From assembly GCA_934162125.1 (NCBI GenBank), contig CAKPHU010000003.1:124001-188000 (forward strand): a stretch of DNA of 64,000 bases, read 5' to 3'. Positions 45,450-54,588 of this stretch are shown one piece after another. The translations under genes and the position numbers were made by a program. A model generated the notes under the pieces. It was not told where the DNA came from. It saw only the letters and a program-made list of their open reading frames with translations, and ran no database searches. The DNA is from an uncultured Bacilli bacterium (GTDB lineage: Bacteria; Bacillota_I; Bacilli_A; RF39; UBA660). Every line of letters starts with the position of its first letter. Position 1 is the stretch's first letter.

Positions 45450-48400
45450 ATGTTGATAAAAAAGCACAATACTTCAAACTTAAATAAACGTGGTTTATTA
45501 GGCTTAAAATTAGGAATAATTAATAGAATAAAGCCAGATAAAAGACGACTTTCTTTCTCATGGAAGAAGAAAGTAATAGATGATGATATTGAAATTCTTG
45601 ATGTCGACGAAAAAGAAGACTGCACAAAAATAAAATTACCTAAAATTAAAAATAAAAAGAGAATTGCGATTGGAACAATTGCAGTTTTAGTGTTGTCTAT
45701 TTTTACATTATTAATTATACCCGGACAAAATATTATAAAAACAAGTGCTAGAAAATTCTTAGATAGTTTAGGAATATATACTGAGGAAGTAAAAAGTGTA
45801 GAGATTCAGTCAGATGATTATAACAATCCAGGGTCATGGTACATTGATAAGAGTGCAAAATGGGTTGGACTAAATAAAGCACAGGTTATTTTTGATGTAA
45901 ATTCTGTTGTAAAAACTGATGACAGCTATAAAGATATTGTATTGGTAATTGATACATCTAGTTCAATGTCTGGGAGTAAGTTAGAAAAGGCTATAAGTGA
46001 TTCAAAGGAACTTATTAATTATGTATTGTCTGATTCTAATAATAGAATTGCGATCGTAACTTTTGATAGTGTGTCAACTATTATTTCGGAGTTTTCAAGT
46101 AATAAAGATAATTTAGTAACACAATTAGATTCTATTGTAACATGGAGTGGTACTAACTATAATGCAGCATTAAAAAATGTGGATATTATAATGCAGGGTT
46201 ATGTTAAGAAATCTAACAGAAATGTAGTAACACTATTTTTAACTGATGGATATCCAAATGAAGATACACCAAGTCAGATTGGAACATATGAATCTTTAAA
46301 AGAAAAATATCCATATATGGCAATAAATGGTGTTCAATATGAAATGGGAACTGATATTATTGATGCGATAAAACGAGTTACTGATTCTCAATGGACTGCT
46401 GATCAATCAACATTAAATAATATATTGTTTGAAGCATCAGTATCACCAGTAACATATGAAGATTTTATAGTGACAGACTATATAGATGAAAAGTTTGAAA
46501 TTAATTCAGTAGATGATATTAAAGTAACAATGGGAAGTGTTATCTTAGAAGAAGAAAATGGACTTCAAAAAGTAATATGGAATTTAGGTAAAAACTCATA
46601 CATAACTGGTAGTACTGCTAAAATGTATATTAATCTTACGTTGAAAGAACAGTATTTTGAAACAGAAGGATTTTTTCCAACTAATAATAAAGAAACAATA
46701 GAATCAAAATTATTGGATGATGAGGTAAAAACAGTTAATAGTACAAAAACTCCTGTTTTAAAAGGTATGTATGAGGTTATTTATGATACAAATACACCTG
46801 ATGGTTGTACTCTTTCAACTATTTCAAATGAAAAATATTTTGTTTATCAAAATGTGACTAAGAATACAAATAAACTTATATGTGATGGTTATTTATTCAA
46901 AGGTTGGGAAATAGATGATGAAGATTCTGGAGATATTATAAAAGTAAATGATGACGTTTTTAAAATGCCAGGTCATGATGTTACGATTAGAGGTACATGG
47001 GCAAAACAATCTATTAAAAAAACAATGGATGGCACAATTTATGAAAAAACAACACTTTATAAAGTACTTAAAGAAGCAGCAGAAGAAGGAACTTATGCAA
47101 AAGAATATACAGGAAATCATAAAGATTCAGTTGCAGAAGACGCAACACAAAAAATATATTACTGGTATGGTTCTAATGATGTTAATGGAACTTCTATCTT
47201 AGATAAAAATAATATTATATTTGCTGGTCAGTGTTGGCAGATGATTAGAACAACTGATACTGGTGGAGTTAAGATGATTTATAATGGTGAGTCAGTAAAT
47301 AATCAATGCCTTAATACTCGTAGTACTCACGCTGGATATTTGGCAAGAACTACACAAAATTTGAACAAAGCATATTATTATGGAACAAATTATACTTATG
47401 ATAGCATAGCTAAAAGTTTTTCTTTGACTGGAACTGTAACTACTGGAGAAATAAAAACAGGACAATATACTTGTAAACAAAATAGTGCGGACGCTAGGTG
47501 TACGACTTTATATTATATAGATAGTCTATATTATGGGACAACATATTATGTGTTACCATTAAATACAAAATCGCATTATTCACAATTTGGAACGTTACAA
47601 TTTAATCAACATTATGATTCTCCTGCTGGTGTTGGATATATGTATAATACTTTATATACTTCTCAAAATAAAACCATTACTTTAACAGAAGATGTATTAT
47701 CAAGTACTTCTCTTTCTACGGATTATTGGTATGCAGATGAGATGGAATATGATCCGGATACAAGAAAATATTCTTTAGTTAATCCTTATAAAGTGTCTTC
47801 AACATCAGATTATGCTATTTTAGTAGGAAAGTATACACTTGGAAATACAACGGAAACATATACTGCTTTGTCTGTAGATTATATTGTGGCAGTAAATGAT
47901 TCGACTGTGTATTATGTTTCTTTGACGAATGGGTTTGATTTATCTTATTTTAATAATACATACACCTATGGTGATAGTTATACAGATAATGGAGATGGAA
48001 CATATACAATAAATAGTCCTACAACAATAGAAAGAAAAGACTGGTATGCAAGTAATTCAACTCTAAAAAATAAATATGTTTGTAAGAAAGCAACAAATAA
48101 TGTATGTAGTGATTTATGGTATACAACATCAACTTCAAATACATCAATGCAATATTTAAAGGTAACATCTCTTAAATATGCTAAAGATTTTGAATATAAA
48201 ATTGATCTAGATGATGGAACATATAAATATTTTTTAAATGATGACAGTACAGTAAGTTTCTGGAATATGGCCGATTCGACTAATCAAAAGAGTTTAAATA
48301 ATGCACATTATACATGTTTTAATACGACAGGAAAATGTACAGAAATATCTTATATTTTTCATTTAGATGGAGAACATATTTATTATATAAATATTAAAGA

Positions 48401-48971
48401 TGGTAAGAGTGTTGGAGATGCGAAAAATGAAATGTTATATAATGATAATATTAATACAACAAATTCAACTATAAAAACGGGAATAGATGCATGGTATGAA
48501 AATTATCTTTTAAAATATTCTGATTATTTAGAGGACACAATATTCTGTAATGATAGAAGTCAAAGTAACTCTGGTACAAATGGTTGGAATCCAAATGGGG
48601 GAAGTTTATCAACTATTATGTATTTTTATGGTTCGAATGATTTGAGTTGTCCAAATGTAACTGATCAATTTAGTACTTTAAATAGTAAAGCTAAACTTAA
48701 ATATAAAGTTGGCTTAATGAGTTACAGAGAGATGGAATTACTAAATAATTTTGATGCACGAAAAACAGGGCAATGGTACTGGTTGGGTTCTCCTACATTC
48801 TTTAGTTATTTTGCTAGAGAGTGGTATGTTAGTACCAGTGGTAATATATATAGCAATAGCGTTGTTGTTGGCACGTATGGGGTGCGTATGGCTATTTCTC
48901 TTAAACCGGGTACTGAATATGTTGCTGGTGATGGAAGTATGGCAAGTCCTTATATTGTTGAGACTGATTAG
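45450..48971 (+). CDS. VWA-domain surface protein with InlB-type repeat
   Basis: 1173 residues. Cytosolic basic N-terminus, membrane helix at about 72-92 (IAIGTIAVLVLSIFTLLIIPG), then a von Willebrand A domain with MIDAS motif DTSSSMSG at 168-175 and TDGYPNED later. A Listeria-Bacteroides (InlB B) repeat at about 441-519 (YLFKGWEIDDEDSG, then IRGTWAKQ). A long unclassified part follows, and the C-terminus (WYWLGSP, REWYVSTSGNIYSNSVV, VRMAISLKPG) is a domain I associate with DUF6273. The VWA MIDAS binds a metal and often mediates adhesion, as in pilus-tip proteins. Type II membrane topology; likely a surface adhesin of the same locus. Confidence 0.85.
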   Translation: MLIKKHNTSNLNKRGLLGLKLGIINRIKPDKRRLSFSWKKKVIDDDIEILDVDEKEDCTKIKLPKIKNKKRIAIGTIAVLVLSIFTLLIIPGQNIIKTSARKFLDSLGIYTEEVKSVEIQSDDYNNPGSWYIDKSAKWVGLNKAQVIFDVNSVVKTDDSYKDIVLVIDTSSSMSGSKLEKAISDSKELINYVLSDSNNRIAIVTFDSVSTIISEFSSNKDNLVTQLDSIVTWSGTNYNAALKNVDIIMQGYVKKSNRNVVTLFLTDGYPNEDTPSQIGTYESLKEKYPYMAINGVQYEMGTDIIDAIKRVTDSQWTADQSTLNNILFEASVSPVTYEDFIVTDYIDEKFEINSVDDIKVTMGSVILEEENGLQKVIWNLGKNSYITGSTAKMYINLTLKEQYFETEGFFPTNNKETIESKLLDDEVKTVNSTKTPVLKGMYEVIYDTNTPDGCTLSTISNEKYFVYQNVTKNTNKLICDGYLFKGWEIDDEDSGDIIKVNDDVFKMPGHDVTIRGTWAKQSIKKTMDGTIYEKTTLYKVLKEAAEEGTYAKEYTGNHKDSVAEDATQKIYYWYGSNDVNGTSILDKNNIIFAGQCWQMIRTTDTGGVKMIYNGESVNNQCLNTRSTHAGYLARTTQNLNKAYYYGTNYTYDSIAKSFSLTGTVTTGEIKTGQYTCKQNSADARCTTLYYIDSLYYGTTYYVLPLNTKSHYSQFGTLQFNQHYDSPAGVGYMYNTLYTSQNKTITLTEDVLSSTSLSTDYWYADEMEYDPDTRKYSLVNPYKVSSTSDYAILVGKYTLGNTTETYTALSVDYIVAVNDSTVYYVSLTNGFDLSYFNNTYTYGDSYTDNGDGTYTINSPTTIERKDWYASNSTLKNKYVCKKATNNVCSDLWYTTSTSNTSMQYLKVTSLKYAKDFEYKIDLDDGTYKYFLNDDSTVSFWNMADSTNQKSLNNAHYTCFNTTGKCTEISYIFHLDGEHIYYINIKDGKSVGDAKNEMLYNDNINTTNSTIKTGIDAWYENYLLKYSDYLEDTIFCNDRSQSNSGTNGWNPNGGSLSTIMYFYGSNDLSCPNVTDQFSTLNSKAKLKYKVGLMSYREMELLNNFDARKTGQWYWLGSPTFFSYFAREWYVSTSGNIYSNSVVVGTYGVRMAISLKPGTEYVAGDGSMASPYIVETD

Positions 48972-49024
48972 AGGTTTTATATTTTAATTAGAACTCTATT
49001 TCATTATTGTACTTTTTAGATAAT

Positions 49025-49035
49025 TATGATAAAAT
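49025..49035 (+). promoter_or_regulatory. Extended -10 promoter
   Basis: TATG-A-TAAAAT, 19 bases before the ATG at 49054; AAGGTGGT is the SD. Confidence 0.55.
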
Positions 49036-49053
49036 TTATTAAGGTGGTAAGAT

Positions 49054-49692
49054 ATGAAAAATATATTGAAGAGTGTTTGGTCTTTTATTGAAGTTATTAT
49101 TGTTGTTTATGTAATATTTGTTACTTCATGTATTTTGATGCGTAATGATTATGGGTATACTCAATTTGGTAAGTATACATTTGTAACGATTAGTGAGAGT
49201 AATGCTAAGTTCTTTAAAGATTATGAAGAGGGAGATCTTTTAATAGTTAGAGGACAAAAGTTTAATATTAATGAGGGCGATGTTATATATTACTATTTAT
49301 CTCTTGATGATAAATATTTAGTTAGACAAGGTGTTGTCGCTAGTAAAGTAGAAGATGAATATTCAGCTTTATATACTTTAAATGATAATGATAAGAGTTC
49401 TGTTTCTAGTTCAAGAGTAATTGGTAAATATGTTTCAGTTAAAAAGGGAGCTGGAAGAGCACTTGAAGTATTAGAAAGTAGATTTGGTTTCTTATTCTTA
49501 GTTTTATTACCAATTATGATAGTCTTTATTTATCAGGTATATCAACTTGTAGTAGTTGCGAGATATGAAGTAGTTGATGATGAAGATGATGATAAGAAGA
49601 AAACTAAGAAAAAAGAAGAAAAGAAAGAAGTAAAAAAAGAGACTAAAGAAGTTAAAAAAGTTGAGAAAGACGACGATGTAGAATTTTTATAA
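49054..49692 (+). CDS. SipW-like protein lacking the catalytic dyad
   Basis: 212 residues with the layout of the two SipW homologues: N-terminal helix (WSFIEVIIVVYVIFVTSCIL), beta core with EEGDLLIVRGQKFNINEGDVIYY matching the xVNDVIxVK...KVGDDIxY core, a second helix (FLFLVLLPIMIVFIYQVYQL) and a Lys/Glu-rich tail. The Ser motif TGSM reads TISESN (46-51) and the THR motif reads VRQ (90-92), so neither nucleophile nor His is present. It may be a non-catalytic partner or chaperone of the active peptidases. Confidence 0.7.
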   Translation: MKNILKSVWSFIEVIIVVYVIFVTSCILMRNDYGYTQFGKYTFVTISESNAKFFKDYEEGDLLIVRGQKFNINEGDVIYYYLSLDDKYLVRQGVVASKVEDEYSALYTLNDNDKSSVSSSRVIGKYVSVKKGAGRALEVLESRFGFLFLVLLPIMIVFIYQVYQLVVVARYEVVDDEDDDKKKTKKKEEKKEVKKETKEVKKVEKDDDVEFL

Positions 49693-49720
49693 GAATGATT
49701 TTTCAATCATTCTTTTTTTT
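49691..49720 (+). terminator. Rho-independent terminator
   Basis: GAATGATT, TTTC loop, AATCATTC, eight T. Confidence 0.9.
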
Positions 49721-49729
49721 GAAGAAATT

Positions 49730-49740
49730 TATGTTATAAT
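49730..49740 (+). promoter_or_regulatory. Extended -10 promoter
   Basis: TATG-T-TATAAT, 23 bases before the ATG at 49764. Confidence 0.7.
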
Positions 49741-49763
49741 TAATAGTAGGAGTAGTGTAGATA

Positions 49764-50378
49764 ATGAAGAGAAATAAGTCCTTACAATTATTTGGTATGA
49801 CAATTATAGTATTAGGGTGCTTAGGCTTTTTATATGCTAAAGGGACTTATACTGCTTATGAAACTAAGACTGAAAGTGATGTTTCTTTAAATATTGCGAA
49901 GTGGGATGTTAAAGTTAATAATACTGTTATTACTACTACGACAGAAGATTTTAGCGTTGACATTGATAATATTAGTTGGAATAGTAATGGACATATTTCT
50001 AAGGGGAAAGGCGCTCCTGGTCTTAAGGGAAAAGCTACTTTGGTAATTAATCCAGGAAATACAGATGTTAGTTTTAGATATGACTTAGAAATAATAGATA
50101 AGAGTACAGTAGAAAATAATAAATTATTAGTTACAGATATTACTACACGTGATGATGAACTTATTAGAACTGGAGAACATACATATACAGGTATATTTAC
50201 AAAGAGTGATGTTGTTAATGGAAAACTTAAAACAATATTTTTAGATGTGGAATGGCCGGCTTCTGGTGATATAGATTTATCAAAAGAAAGTCAAGATGAT
50301 TTTTCATATGTTACTATTAATATGAGTGTTTCACAGTACTTAGGAGAAGAGATTGTTCCTTATACTGAAGGTGAGTAA
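49764..50378 (+). CDS. TasA/camelysin-like exported protein
   Basis: 204 residues. N-terminal hydrophobic helix (FGMTIIVLGCLGFLYAKGTYTAY), then SLNIAKWDVKVNN and APGLKGKATLVINPGNTDVSFRYDLEI, the opening and the first strand pair seen in TasA-like proteins; the protein at 57117 carries the same two phrases. SD TAGGAG. First of three adjacent exported proteins on one transcript. Probably a SipW substrate and a fibre-type subunit. Confidence 0.75.
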   Translation: MKRNKSLQLFGMTIIVLGCLGFLYAKGTYTAYETKTESDVSLNIAKWDVKVNNTVITTTTEDFSVDIDNISWNSNGHISKGKGAPGLKGKATLVINPGNTDVSFRYDLEIIDKSTVENNKLLVTDITTRDDELIRTGEHTYTGIFTKSDVVNGKLKTIFLDVEWPASGDIDLSKESQDDFSYVTINMSVSQYLGEEIVPYTEGE

Positions 50379-50993
50379 ATGATTAAGAAGATAAGAAGAA
50401 AAATTCATAATATTAAATTTTATGAAGAAAAAAAGAGATTTCTTCTTTTTTCCGTTTTACTTGTTTTTGCTTTGTTTTTTTCATTTTATTTATTTCAAAG
50501 AGCTTATGCTTATTATCAATCTCATGCAGCTTTAAATATTAAAGTAGATAAAGCTATATATTTATTAGAGTCATCTAAAATGAACTTTAATATAGATAGT
50601 AACGGAATAATTCCATCAAATGATGAGTTTGTTTATTCATTTAGTATTTCTAATTATAAAGATGATCTTCATAGTGATATTGATATAGAGTATGATTTAG
50701 TTATTACAACAACGACAAATTTACCTATTACTTTAAAGCTATATCGTAATACTAATTATACAGATGCAGGAGCTAGTAGTATTTTAAGTGAAAGAGAAAT
50801 TAAACAAGATGTAGATGGTTCATGGTATTATATTTATAAAGTAGATGGTACTTATGAGATGAAGTATAGTGATGATGTTATGGATTATTATACTTTAGTT
50901 GTGGATTTTCCTAAAATATATAGTACCTCGCTTATTTATGCGGATGCCATAGAAAATATTGAAGTTAGTATTTCATCAAGACAAATAGTATAG
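50379..50993 (+). CDS. Exported TasA-locus protein
   Basis: 204 residues, ATG at the base after the preceding stop. Long basic N-terminus, hydrophobic helix (FLLFSVLLVFALFFSFYLF), AYAYYQSHAALNIKVDKAIY, then an all-beta domain. No direct family match, but the same length and layout as its neighbours support a second minor subunit. Confidence 0.65.
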   Translation: MIKKIRRKIHNIKFYEEKKRFLLFSVLLVFALFFSFYLFQRAYAYYQSHAALNIKVDKAIYLLESSKMNFNIDSNGIIPSNDEFVYSFSISNYKDDLHSDIDIEYDLVITTTTNLPITLKLYRNTNYTDAGASSILSEREIKQDVDGSWYYIYKVDGTYEMKYSDDVMDYYTLVVDFPKIYSTSLIYADAIENIEVSISSRQIV

Positions 50994-51002
50994 GAGGTAA
51001 TT

Positions 51003-51938
51003 ATGAAGTTTGTAAGAGAGCATAAAAAAGTAAGTATTTTTGTGGCTGGTTTTTTAGCTCTTTTTGTAGTGCTTTCAGTTACTTATGCTAGATATATTTA
51101 TAATATTATTGATGAGTATATTTTAGAGACTAAGGCTTTCTATTTTAATAGTAGTGTTATGAGTGTCAATAATAAGACTTACAATGTCAATAACTGGGAT
51201 GGTGTTAGTAGTTATTTCTTAACAGTTGACGTTAATAGTAAGAAGAATGAGGTTAAAAGTACAACAGCAGATATTGATTATAGTGTTGAAGTTATTTGTC
51301 CAGAAAATATAAGATGTGAATTAAGTAAGAGTCATGGAGTAATTTATGAAGAAAATAAAACTGATAGTTTTCAGTTAACGGTTGTTCCTTTAACTAATTT
51401 TTATGAGGGAGACGAAGTAAAAGTTCAATTGAAGGCAACTTCTAATTCACCATATAAAAAGACATTAGAAGCTACTTATATTATTGGAGTTTTAAAGAGT
51501 AATTTCTCTTATAGTATTACAGATAGTCCTAATTCTTTATATGCAACATTGAATGTTACTAATGCCGTAAGTTATTACGAAGTAGAAGAAGCATTCCTTA
51601 ATTATCAAGTAGGGGATCAGATTTCGTTAGAGGATTATACTAATTTAAGTGATAGTGATAAAGATAAGTGTTATTCTGCGAAAGTTACAATTAGTTTTGA
51701 CTCAAGAGTTTTAGCATTAGATATGACAGCTAATTCTTATCTACATCCAATAGAAAATACAGTAAATACAAATACACTTGATGATAATTATAAGTATGTA
51801 GTTGGTTATAGTTTTAAGTTGGATGCGACTTCTGCAGAAAAAATAATTTTTTATAAAAAAGATAAGTCGTTAGATTATACGTATCCAGTAGTGAATAATG
51901 ATTCAATTGTGACGGTTAGTGCTATACTTGCAGATTAG
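51003..51938 (+). CDS. Exported beta-rich TasA-locus protein
   Basis: 311 residues; signal-anchor (VSIFVAGFLALFVVLSVTYARYIYN) followed by two or three beta domains (DIDYSVEVICPENIRCEL, then TYIIGVLKSNFSYSI). The VTYARYIY ending of the helix is like the TYAWFT/SYAKYR endings of the other locus proteins. AGGAGG SD. No family recognised beyond this context. Confidence 0.7.
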   Translation: MKFVREHKKVSIFVAGFLALFVVLSVTYARYIYNIIDEYILETKAFYFNSSVMSVNNKTYNVNNWDGVSSYFLTVDVNSKKNEVKSTTADIDYSVEVICPENIRCELSKSHGVIYEENKTDSFQLTVVPLTNFYEGDEVKVQLKATSNSPYKKTLEATYIIGVLKSNFSYSITDSPNSLYATLNVTNAVSYYEVEEAFLNYQVGDQISLEDYTNLSDSDKDKCYSAKVTISFDSRVLALDMTANSYLHPIENTVNTNTLDDNYKYVVGYSFKLDATSAEKIIFYKKDKSLDYTYPVVNNDSIVTVSAILAD

Positions 51939-51941
51939 TTT

Positions 51942-51952
51942 TATGTTATAAT
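51942..51952 (+). promoter_or_regulatory. Extended -10 promoter of the AAA+ operon
   Basis: TATG-T-TATAAT, 26 bases before the GTG at 51979. Confidence 0.7.
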
Positions 51953-51978
51953 TTAGGAGACTAGATAGGGTGGTTAAT

Positions 51979-53040
51979 GTGAAGTTCAATTTGATGAATA
52001 TTTATATGGATTATAAAATTAGTCGATTAGTAAAATATGGATTAGTAATTTTAAATTCAGATGATGAATATTTGGCATTTCTTTTAAAATCATATATAGA
52101 AACTTATATTAAGACATATTATTATCATCAATTTGAAACTGTTGATAGTGATACGTATTCCTTAGAAGTATTAGGTGAGGAATTAGAAGGTAAGAGATGG
52201 GAATTATTAGATATTATTTCTGGTGATGAACTTGTTGATAGTAATGAAGTTTATGATAAAAAGAAACAATTAATAGATGATGTGATTGATGTTGTCTATT
52301 ATTTAATTAATTTAGATAAAGTTGTTATTAATGAAAAAGATGATGTTAATAGAGAACTTAATAAGATGTTAGATGATGATGAGGCTCTTAAAGAAAGACT
52401 TGGATCTAGAGTTACTAAACTAGGAGTATTAATGAGAGAGACTTTTAGTCAGACTAAAGATTTAAGAGAAGATATTACTAGTTTTCAATTAGATTATCAA
52501 TTATATAGAGATAAAACTGATATTGTAAGAGTTGTTTTAAATTATAATATTAGTAATTTAAAAGATAATTATAAGAAGAGTTTAGTAGAAAGATGTTATA
52601 GAGAAGAGAAGTTAGTTGTAGATAAATTTACTTTGTTGTTAAAAGCATTTATTAAGAGACTTATTGCAGATATATATTATGATAAGAATATTTATGATAG
52701 ATATGTTATTGAGATACCTGAAGAGATTTTAGAAGATAAGAAGGATTTAGAAAAGATAATTGAACTTGTTAATAATCCATTAGTTAAGAGATTCTTAGTA
52801 TTTGGAGTTAGTAATGATAACTATAATAAGTGTAAGAATCTACTTAGAACTAATAAATTTATGGTAGCTTGTATGCAAGATTTTAAATATATAAATGAGG
52901 TTGATAATAAGTTAACTAATTTAGATAATGGGGACTATGATTATATTGTAGCTCTTGATTATAAAGATAAAGATATGCCTATTTTTAAGAAGACTACATA
53001 TGTAAATGTTAAGGAACTATTATTTAATAAGGAGGCGTAA
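51979..53040 (+). CDS. Helical cytosolic protein upstream of the AAA+ ATPase, unrecognised
   Basis: 353 residues from the GTG at 51979, behind GGGTGG (a GTG at 51970 would be inside the SD). No signal or membrane helix. Mainly helical; the C-terminal part (IIELVNNPLVKRFLVFGVS, then NGDYDYIVALDYKDKDM) may be a small alpha/beta domain. Directly followed by the AAA+ gene (2 bp gap), so it is a probable partner. No family recognised. Confidence 0.7.
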   Translation: MKFNLMNIYMDYKISRLVKYGLVILNSDDEYLAFLLKSYIETYIKTYYYHQFETVDSDTYSLEVLGEELEGKRWELLDIISGDELVDSNEVYDKKKQLIDDVIDVVYYLINLDKVVINEKDDVNRELNKMLDDDEALKERLGSRVTKLGVLMRETFSQTKDLREDITSFQLDYQLYRDKTDIVRVVLNYNISNLKDNYKKSLVERCYREEKLVVDKFTLLLKAFIKRLIADIYYDKNIYDRYVIEIPEEILEDKKDLEKIIELVNNPLVKRFLVFGVSNDNYNKCKNLLRTNKFMVACMQDFKYINEVDNKLTNLDNGDYDYIVALDYKDKDMPIFKKTTYVNVKELLFNKEA

Positions 53041-53042
53041 AT

Positions 53043-54578
53043 ATGCAGACTTTTGCGAGATTTCTATTTGAATTTATGTCGGTCTTTTTTGGAGGAATTG
53101 GATTAATATTTAAGGGTATATTTAATGGATTTGTCCAGATGTTTAATATTGGAGAATATGCTTATATTATTCAGTTCTATAAAAATGATTTTAGTATTGC
53201 AGAATGGATTTTAGTAGTTATTGCGGTAGTGATACTTATTGTTTTGTTAGGACTTATAGTTTTACTTTTCTATTTTATAATTAGAAAGTATTTGAAGTTT
53301 AGAAAAACGGTAGTAGAGCAAGAATCAATGTTAGAAGAGATTGGAGACTTGAATAAACAAGTTAGTCAATTGATGCAGGAAAAAGAGAAGATTTTGGCTA
53401 TGAAGGTATCACAATTAGGTCTTAAACCAGATGAAGAGGCAGAAGTACTTGAAGAAGAAACTGAAGATACTAGTAACTTAGAAGATGTTGATTTAAGTAA
53501 CATTCGTTTTTCTAAGTTACATGCAATTGATTTACAATTTAAAGATTACAAAGTACAGGTTTATAATAATACATTTAATTTGGAAGAACTTGTACAATTA
53601 TTTAGAAACTTTGCGGCATCAAAATTACGTTTGTATTATACAACTGACATGATTAGATTATTTATTTCAGCTTTATCAGCAACTAAGTTAGTAATTTTAC
53701 AAGGTATTTCTGGTACTGGTAAAACTTCACTTGCTTATGCTTGGGGTAAGTTTATTAAGAATGATGCAATTATTGCTTCTGTTCAACCTTCTTGGAGAGA
53801 TAGAACAGAGTTATTTGGATATTTCAATGAGTTTACAAAGAAATTTAATGAAACTGAAGTATTAAAAAAGATGTATGAAGCTGGTTACAATGATGATGTT
53901 TATGTAACTGTACTAGATGAAATGAACATTGCTCGTGTTGAGTATTACTTTGCAGAAATGTTATCTATTTTGGAAATGCCTACGAGAGATGAGTGGATTA
54001 TTGAACTTGTTCCTAGTGTATGGGATACCGATCCAGTTAAATTAAAGGGTGGTAAATTACAAATTCCAGGTAATATGTGGTACATTGGTACAATCAATAA
54101 CGATGACTCAACATTTGCTGTTACAGATAAGGTTTACGACCGTGCTATGCCAATAGATATTAATGATAAAGGTCAAGTATTTGAACCATTAGATGTTGAT
54201 GCGATGAATATCAATAGTTCTTATTTGGAAAAGTTATTTGCTCAAGCAAAGAGTAAACATCCACTTACTCCAGAAATGTCTAAGAAGATTGACGAGATGG
54301 ATGATTATGTTATTAAACATTTCCGTATTGCTTTTGGTAACCGTATTGTTAAACAGATGAAAGACTTTGTCGCTACATATGTAGAATGTGGTGGTAAAGA
54401 AATTGATGGTGTTGACTATTACATTGCTAGAAAGATTTTAAGAAAATTCGAACAGTTGAACTTAGCATATATTCGTGATGAATTAGATGGTTTTATTGAG
54501 TTCTTGGATAAGAACTTTGGTAAAGAAAACTTTAATGAATGTAAAGAATATTTATTAAGACTTAAGAAGATGATTTAG
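53043..54578 (+). CDS. Membrane-tethered McrB-like AAA+ ATPase
   Basis: 511 residues. Hydrophobic N-terminus, a strong membrane helix at about 57-81 (WILVVIAVVILIVLLGLIVLLF), coiled coil at about 88-125, acidic linker, then an AAA+ module: Walker A GISGTGKT (about 225-232), Walker B VTVLDEMNIARVEYYFAEML, sensor-like GTINNDDSTFAVTDKVYDRA as in the McrB/MoxR group. McrB proteins of restriction systems are soluble and lack such a helix. Placed among SipW and TasA-like genes, with a DUF2357-like gene behind it. An energy-driven role at the membrane, for example in assembly or export of surface subunits, is inference. Confidence 0.82.
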   Translation: MQTFARFLFEFMSVFFGGIGLIFKGIFNGFVQMFNIGEYAYIIQFYKNDFSIAEWILVVIAVVILIVLLGLIVLLFYFIIRKYLKFRKTVVEQESMLEEIGDLNKQVSQLMQEKEKILAMKVSQLGLKPDEEAEVLEEETEDTSNLEDVDLSNIRFSKLHAIDLQFKDYKVQVYNNTFNLEELVQLFRNFAASKLRLYYTTDMIRLFISALSATKLVILQGISGTGKTSLAYAWGKFIKNDAIIASVQPSWRDRTELFGYFNEFTKKFNETEVLKKMYEAGYNDDVYVTVLDEMNIARVEYYFAEMLSILEMPTRDEWIIELVPSVWDTDPVKLKGGKLQIPGNMWYIGTINNDDSTFAVTDKVYDRAMPIDINDKGQVFEPLDVDAMNINSSYLEKLFAQAKSKHPLTPEMSKKIDEMDDYVIKHFRIAFGNRIVKQMKDFVATYVECGGKEIDGVDYYIARKILRKFEQLNLAYIRDELDGFIEFLDKNFGKENFNECKEYLLRLKKMI

Positions 54579-54588
54579 GAGGTAGAAT

